Assembly: GCA_944548615.1 (NCBI GenBank)
Contig: OX155960.1
Location: 34,006,475-34,070,474, forward strand
Length of the DNA: 64,000 nt
Source: Micropterix aruncella
Lineage: Eukaryota; Arthropoda; Insecta; Lepidoptera; Micropterigidae
Reading direction: 5' to 3'
The position numbers were made by a program, and so were the translations under genes. Within the stretch, counting starts at the first letter, position 1. Each line of letters begins with the position of its first letter. Shown here in pieces: positions 58,888-64,000 of the stretch. The notes below the pieces were generated by a model. The model searched no databases, was not told where the DNA came from, and was given only the letters and a program-made list of their open reading frames with translations.

Positions 58888-58985
58888 TAGACCAGTTTAC
58901 CCTAGACAACGGCGGCTGCAACGTCACCGAAAGGTCGGGTGCTACAAATTTCACGCGGTAAATTCGTTTCTATCCTATTTATAAT
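58888..58985 (+). repeat. Penelope-like terminal sequence, solo piece
   Basis: Matches 21970-22062 (ccctagacaacggcggctgc, gtcaccgaaaggtcgggtgc, cacgcggtaaatt). It follows the LINE fragment without a gap. Confidence 0.75.
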
Positions 58986-60217
58986 ATGTATTGATCATCA
59001 AATAGTATACATATTGTGCTTTTTCAATAAAGTAATTACGAATTTTCTTAACATTGCCTATGCAACAAAATCTTCTTGCTAATGCCAACTACGAGTTATC
59101 TCGTAGTTGGCAGTTAATTTGTTTAATCAATAATATTATTAGGTAACTAAAATGACGAATAAAATTGACATTGAAATAAAAACATCGCATAATAAAATTG
59201 CCGTTGAAATATTGCGTTAAAGGTTGCATTTCTACATATACGAACGTACGTGATACGACGGCTATATTATCGCCCGAACGCAACAAACCGTATCACGTAA
59301 GTTTGAGTAGGTACAAAAAAAACGAAACCCACAAAGTGTACGTGATACGTCAAATCGTTCCTACGATTTCATACACAAAACAGGGTAATAAATGGGTCTA
59401 TTGTGTAAAAACATTGTCTGGCATATTGTAAACAAGTATTGTTATTAGGAAATGTAATGAAAAATATCCAACGATTTTTTACCTGCTTTTTGAATAATGA
59501 CCCAAAGGTAGGATGGTTAAAAGACTCCGCAAGGTTAGTTTCTGGAAAATGTATTTTGATGTTGTCATTTTTAACACCTCTTTCAGTCGGTTATACAACC
59601 GTGGTGCAATATAAGAGTCTCTGGATAAATCGTTTATTCATCTTAGGTACCTACTGCGTAGTCATGTTATTAGACTGGTGTGTCGTATTTAATTCGTCGC
59701 TTTACGATTATAACTTGATAACTCTAAAATTTGCATTTTTTGAGATAAGTATGCCAGAAGATGTAAAAATATCAACTCTATATTCCCTTAAAACCAGATA
59801 ACTGTAATTCCCCCGCCCCTAGGAGTTAACGGTGGTTGATAAGTTGAAAATCACCTCCAGCTATAATGCTAAAAATTGACATGTATAGACTCATCTAGCT
59901 GAAAGATCGCAGCACTCTGCTATCGTAGAGTAGAAACTCGACATCTCGTTTTCCAATCTAAAATAGTGCACGAGTTGTAACTTTAAAACAACATTCAAAC
60001 GCGCTTATCTCAGAACTACTAAATTCGAGTTATCGTGTTATAATAATTGTAAGGCGATGAATTAAAACTGTGTAGGGGCACCCCTGATCAGACTGATAAT
60101 ACAGGTTCATAAAAGCGATAGAGAGTTATGTGTATATGTGTATTTACTTCTGAACCAGTTGCAAGAGCAGTCGCGCTCGCGTGTTTGAATAGAGAACGAG
60201 TGCACAGAATTACAATC
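58986..60217. other. Spacer between gene 1 and gene 2
   Basis: Contains a perfect 11 bp hairpin at 59085-59095/59100-59110 with loop ttat. A 120-codon frame at 59439-59801 and a 77-codon frame at 59198-59431 have no recognisable domain and ordinary AT-rich codon use; I do not call them genes. The promoter of gene 2 must lie at the right end. Confidence 0.45.
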
Positions 60218-60227
60218 ATGTCGAAAG
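60218..60227 (+). CDS. SELENBP1-like: Gene 2, coding exon 1 (10 bases)
   Basis: A tiny start exon, ATG TCG AAA G, with donor gtgagc. The last base joins GG of the next exon to give Gly. Confidence 0.85.
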
Positions 60228-63200
60228 GTGAGCCGTTGTTTTACTATCCATTTTATTTTATCAAAATTAAATAGCAACCGCAACGGTAACAATATAGAAT
60301 GCAATCGACACTGATAACATGGGCGCTGCGCGCGGTGAAAGTTCACGCGTTATCACCGGTATTCAGATATTCAATTTCTATTTTAGGGTCCTGTCTTTGT
60401 GGTCCAGGGTACGCCACGCCCATGGATGCATACACCAAAGGCGAAAAAGAGAACATTTTGTATGTTGTATGCGTACAACCGGATCATTCTAAAATGGATT
60501 ATCTGTCTACGGTTGATGTTGATCCCAATTCTAAAACGTATTGTCAGGTGAATGTGATTTTTTGTTTGGCAGTTTTTTTATGGGTCAGGTTTCAAAATAG
60601 CCGACTGGGATCTAAAATCGGCCCAGGGAATTAATTCACATATTGGGTCCGATTCCGTTTCTCTGTGAACTAAAACTGAAATTAGTTCAAGCGAACGAGA
60701 TAGAGCAATACGTTAGAGCTGAATATAATACGAACGATTGTCGATAAAAACTACCAGTGGAACTTATACTCGTCCGAATAAATTTGAACACATTTCGTGC
60801 GGTATTAGATTTAGATGCTTTATCTTTGGTGTGTAGTTTTAATGCGAAAAATTGACAACCGTTCATTTCACATTCCGCTCTAGCGTATTGCCCTGTCTCG
60901 TTCACAAGAACTAATTTCCGGTTTTAGTTCACGAAGAAATGCAATCGAGCCCATTATTATGCCCAGAGGGTCGTTGAAAGTACGTCAGCACCTAATTTCT
61001 CGGCGGTGGCCTCTGACTACTAAATAATCGGCGGCGCTGCGTTTCGGCGAATAACCGGCGTGGAATATTTTCCTTGAAAATATTTACTTGAACCTCGAAA
61101 ATATTTCCATTTTCCAGCCCTCTGACTCCACTGTTTATAAGGATGCCTTAGCCCTATTGTATACACACGTTTTTTTCGCCGTGAAAATCCCCGATTAATT
61201 CACCTGGTCGACAGTGGGGTATGGATCACTATGGAAGCTTGTCCACGGACACGGCGGAAAAACGGACGGCCCCGCCGCCGTGTCTGTGGACAATTTTCCA
61301 TAGTCATGCATATAACACTGACAAGAAAAACGTGTGTGGACTAGAGCCGGCCGCGGCCGGGGAGAAATGTGTTTTTTTTTTTATTTCACAATTTAAAGCG
61401 TTATCTTCTTCTCGTTTGGAAATATGTTGGGTATATTTCAACGTTGTATTGTCTAGACATCGGTCAATCTTTTCTATCAATTGAAAGCGGAAATCCAACA
61501 ATGCATCAGTTAGTGAATTTACATAGAAAGGAAATCATAATTTAATTTTGTGTATTATTTGTATCCAAGAGAAACGCTATGCATGTCTAAGAGAAACGCG
61601 CGTCTGCATTACGATGGATTTAAATTTCGCTGTATGATTTTCTACTATTATAAGTCTAATTTGACGATTCAGCAGAGCATCGCTCAGCTTCAAACTGCTT
61701 TTGGCGATGAAGCAGCATACAAATAGACAATTTGCAGAATTTAAAGGTGATCGTGTAAATCTCAGTGTCGAATTTCGTGAAGGTCGCCCGACCACCGCTG
61801 TCGAAAGCAAAAACATCGATGCTGTGCGCCGGATGATCGAAACAGACAGGCATGTAACTGACTATGAGATTCGGGTATCCTTAGGCATAGGCATGAGTGA
61901 GGTACAATCAATCCTACACAAGCATTGGGCTGTGAGAAAGCTGTGCTCGGCCGCACATTTCTATTGATGGTATTTTTTGTAATTCATTCCGAAAACTTTT
62001 AGTGTGGCCCTAGTATATTCTAAATCTAACATTGACGACTAAGAGTTAAGTGGGAATCGGCAATCTAACAATACACGCAGACTCGATGATGTTGACCTGC
62101 TAAAATTGCGCCACACACAAACTCAAAAGTCCTATAGATTTAAGCTTCAATCTCTTTAACCAGCTACCGCAAGGCAGATAGAAAGTAAGGCGTTAGAAAG
62201 GTTCTTCAAACAAAAGCTGCAATCCACACCATCGATTGATCCACACATATCGATGATCCACACGCATCTGCATCCAGTATGCCAATTTATAAATGTATTT
62301 ACTCGTATTAAACATTAATCTGTAATTTAGCTACCTCATTTTTTATTATTAATATTATGAGTTACATAGCAATGTAAAATATGTAGATTATGATTATAAA
62401 TAAGAGATTATATAAATGTAGATTATGATGTTTAATATAACATACTTGACCAGTTTAGATAAATTTTTCTTCTAATAAGTCATTAAATAGTAAGTCTTAA
62501 GTTGTGAGTCGTAAGTCGTAAATAGTAAATCGGTAAATTCTATTAGTAAATTTGATTTTAATTATGTTTAATGTTCATGTTGTCAACATCGAATTTATAT
62601 TCTGTTCGATAACTCTTATTAGTCAAACATCATTTCAACAAAAGACGAATTCTAATATGCGATAATTAGCTTTATGTAATTATTACAACATGATTTTACT
62701 GTATATTCTGAATTAATAATGCGGATACTGATTCCCAAACAATATCATCCTGGATTCAATACATAGATGCATAGATGCAATAAATTAAAGTAGATTTAGT
62801 CTTTGAATCCCCTTGAGTATGATACGACCAAATCTGGTTCTGAAACAATTATCCGTTGAGTATGATACGACCAGATCTGGTTCCGCGTTTTTTTCACTTC
62901 TTTGACGTTCTCATATTTATTCATAATTATCTAATTATTTTACAAAATGATATTTCAATATTCTATATTCAAAATTTCAATGCAATCATTGTGCAGTTGT
63001 TCTTTTTATGATTGGTGTAGTAGTTTCGTAGTTATAGTACTTTAAGGTCGATGTCGCCGAAAATCCTACAAAAGAGACAGATGCATCCATGAAAATACCC
63101 ATTTACTCCAAGGGTTAAATTTTAATTTAGGTCATCCACCGCACTTACACTGGATTTACCGGCGATGAGCTTCACCACAGCGGTTGGAACGTATGCTCAT

Positions 63201-63316
63201 CTTGTCATAGCGACCACGCCTTGAAAAGAGACAAATTGGTACTTCCAAGTCTTCACTCCTCGAGGGTGTTCATCGTGGACACTGGAAAGGACCCGAGGAA
63301 GCCAGAACTTTTTAAA
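60218..63316 (+). CDS. SELENBP1-like: Selenium-binding protein 1 / methanethiol oxidase family, gene 2 (5' part)
   Basis: Three coding exons are visible: 60218-60227 (ATG TCG AAA G), 60387-60547 and 63131-63316, phases 1 and 0, total 119 residues. They cover the family N-terminus: CLCGPGYATPMDAYTKGEKE, YLSTVDVDPNS and YCQ, then [28 protein letters not shown] and [14 protein letters not shown]. The start is the only ATG that splices in frame into the conserved CGPGY block, in the context aatcATGtc with donor gtgagc. The gene runs on beyond the window. It starts about 2.3 kb after the stop of gene 1 on the same strand. The shared third exon has the same length and about 50 of 62 identical residues, so this is an old tandem duplicate. 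Confidence 0.94.
60387..60547 (+). CDS. SELENBP1-like: Gene 2, coding exon 2
   Basis: 161 bp, acceptor tttag, donor gtgaat. It encodes CLCGPGYATPMDAYT, ENILYVVCVQPDHSK and YLSTVDVDPNSKTYCQ. This exon's counterpart in gene 1 was not found in the window. Confidence 0.95.
60645..60952. mobile_element. MITE family C, copy 2
   Basis: 308 bp, long imperfect inverted repeats (GGGTCCGATTCCGTTTCTCTGTGAAC at left), flanked by att at 60642-60644 and 60953-60955. In the second intron of gene 2, about 100 bp after the donor. Confidence 0.8.
61619..61960 (+). pseudogene. Mariner-like transposase N-terminal fragment
   Basis: The first frame reads YYYKSNLTIQQSIAQLQTAFGDEA and then a stop. After a frame change it reads FAEFKGDRVNLSVEFREGRPTT, then IDAVRRMIETDRHVTDYEIR and LGIGMSEVQSILHKHWAVRKLCS, where the match stops. 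This is the paired helix-turn-helix DNA-binding half of a mariner-like transposase. The catalytic DDE/D half is absent. In intron 2 of gene 2. Confidence 0.8.
61961..63130. other. Intron 2 of gene 2, rest
   Basis: 62810-62885 holds a near-direct repeat of 'ttgagtatgatacgacca(a/g)atctggttc'. Otherwise AT-rich, nothing recognised. Confidence 0.45.
63131..63316 (+). CDS. SELENBP1-like: Gene 2, coding exon 3
   Basis: 62 codons, phase 0 at both ends, acceptor tttag, donor gtgagt. Same size and boundaries as 16914-17099 in gene 1. It keeps the CSSC motif; most changes lie in the loop right after it (HSDHALKRD against HGNSSLKRN). Confidence 0.95.
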
Positions 63317-64000
63317 GTGAGTATCGAAAATCTTCCAGCAAAAAACATCCACCAATTCTTAAAACGGCTTTCCCTGCCTATGGCCACCTTAACTATGACT
63401 ACAGCAGTTACAGATCATGAGTAGTTGTTATAGCCTATATATAGTTTTTTTTAATATATTATAAGTTATGAGCCAATTGCTGTTTTTAGCTGCCGCGTTG
63501 TCTCTAAAGCAGACTAAACTATCTATAAATCATCATAATAGATATTTCTTAGTAATTGTACTATTGTGGTCTAAATTTCCTTTTCACGGTTGTTTTTAAT
63601 TCTACTTCCTATACTTTTTCTTTACCCACAAGGCTGGTGTGTATTATTTTGGAACAAGCCTTGTTGCCTGTTGGTAACATCTTCTTGGTGGGCATTTATA
63701 GCATCATGCAGTCAAGTCAAACATTCAGGCGGTTTCCTATCCAAGTATGACAGCGCCCAATGCTGCTTAACTTCGGTAACAACGAGGAGAACCGGTGTCA
63801 ACGTGACTACGGACTCTATTTGTAATAAGAATGCCATTATTACATTATTCCATGTTATTACATTATATTATATGTACGTTTAAATATTTATGTATGTTTG
63901 TATATATTTATCCAATATATATATTTATAGATATTATAGCTATTAAACATTTTGTTTAGTTATATGTAGTTACCTGATATGACGTGCTTATCATTGTCAT
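63317..64000. other. Intron 3 of gene 2, partial
   Basis: AT-rich; no exon with family similarity before the window ends. Open frames here are chance. Confidence 0.45.

Noticed and set aside
59439..59801. 120-codon plus-strand frame between the two SELENBP1-like genes
   Set aside because: No domain or convincing signal peptide; composition matches the AT-rich surroundings. Could be re-opened by transcript evidence.

Overview
The window is nuclear DNA of an insect, most likely a moth or butterfly. It is AT-rich and has short exons in long introns. The repeat load is typical of Lepidoptera (hAT, PIF/Harbinger-like MITEs, several LINE clades, a Penelope-like element, a Ty3/Gypsy element). I see no bacterial or organellar genes. 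The order-level assignment is inference from repeat content.

Host genes: two tandem, same-strand copies of the selenium-binding protein 1 / methanethiol oxidase family (SELENBP1-like). Gene 1 runs from 16914 to 57923 (+). Eight exons are present, splice phases agree throughout, and they encode 417 residues through the stop codon. The first two coding exons (about 57 residues, judged from gene 2) are not in the window. Gene 2 begins at 60218, shows its first three coding exons to 63316, and continues past the right edge. I recognise no other host gene.

Layout: 1-1277 is the end of a hAT transposon. 2675-5367 and 9174-10483 hold several self-nested copies of an unclassified, roughly 665 bp retroposon-like repeat (called R here). 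13510-14450 is an RNase H-bearing LINE fragment. 16914-30027 carries gene 1 exons among LINE, Penelope-like and MITE remnants. 31695-45306 is a full-length 13.6 kb Ty3/Gypsy element on the minus strand, inside the 25.6 kb intron between the fourth and fifth exons in the window. Its 2 kb LTRs are nearly identical, it is flanked by an ATAC duplication, gag and pol are intact, and there is a textbook -1 frameshift site between them. 46954-55490 holds minisatellites, MITEs and more R copies. 55670-57923 carries the last four exons of gene 1. 57924-64000 holds the spacer, gene 2 and its repeat-filled second intron.

Most notable is the R family. At least seven insertions have target-site duplications of different lengths (7, 9, 10, 10, 11-12, 14 and 16 bp). 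Several are truncated at one consistent end, and copies repeatedly sit inside older copies. This suggests a LINE-mobilised, unusually long SINE-like element that I cannot assign to a known family. R copies, MITEs and the Gypsy element together account for much of the expansion of gene 1.
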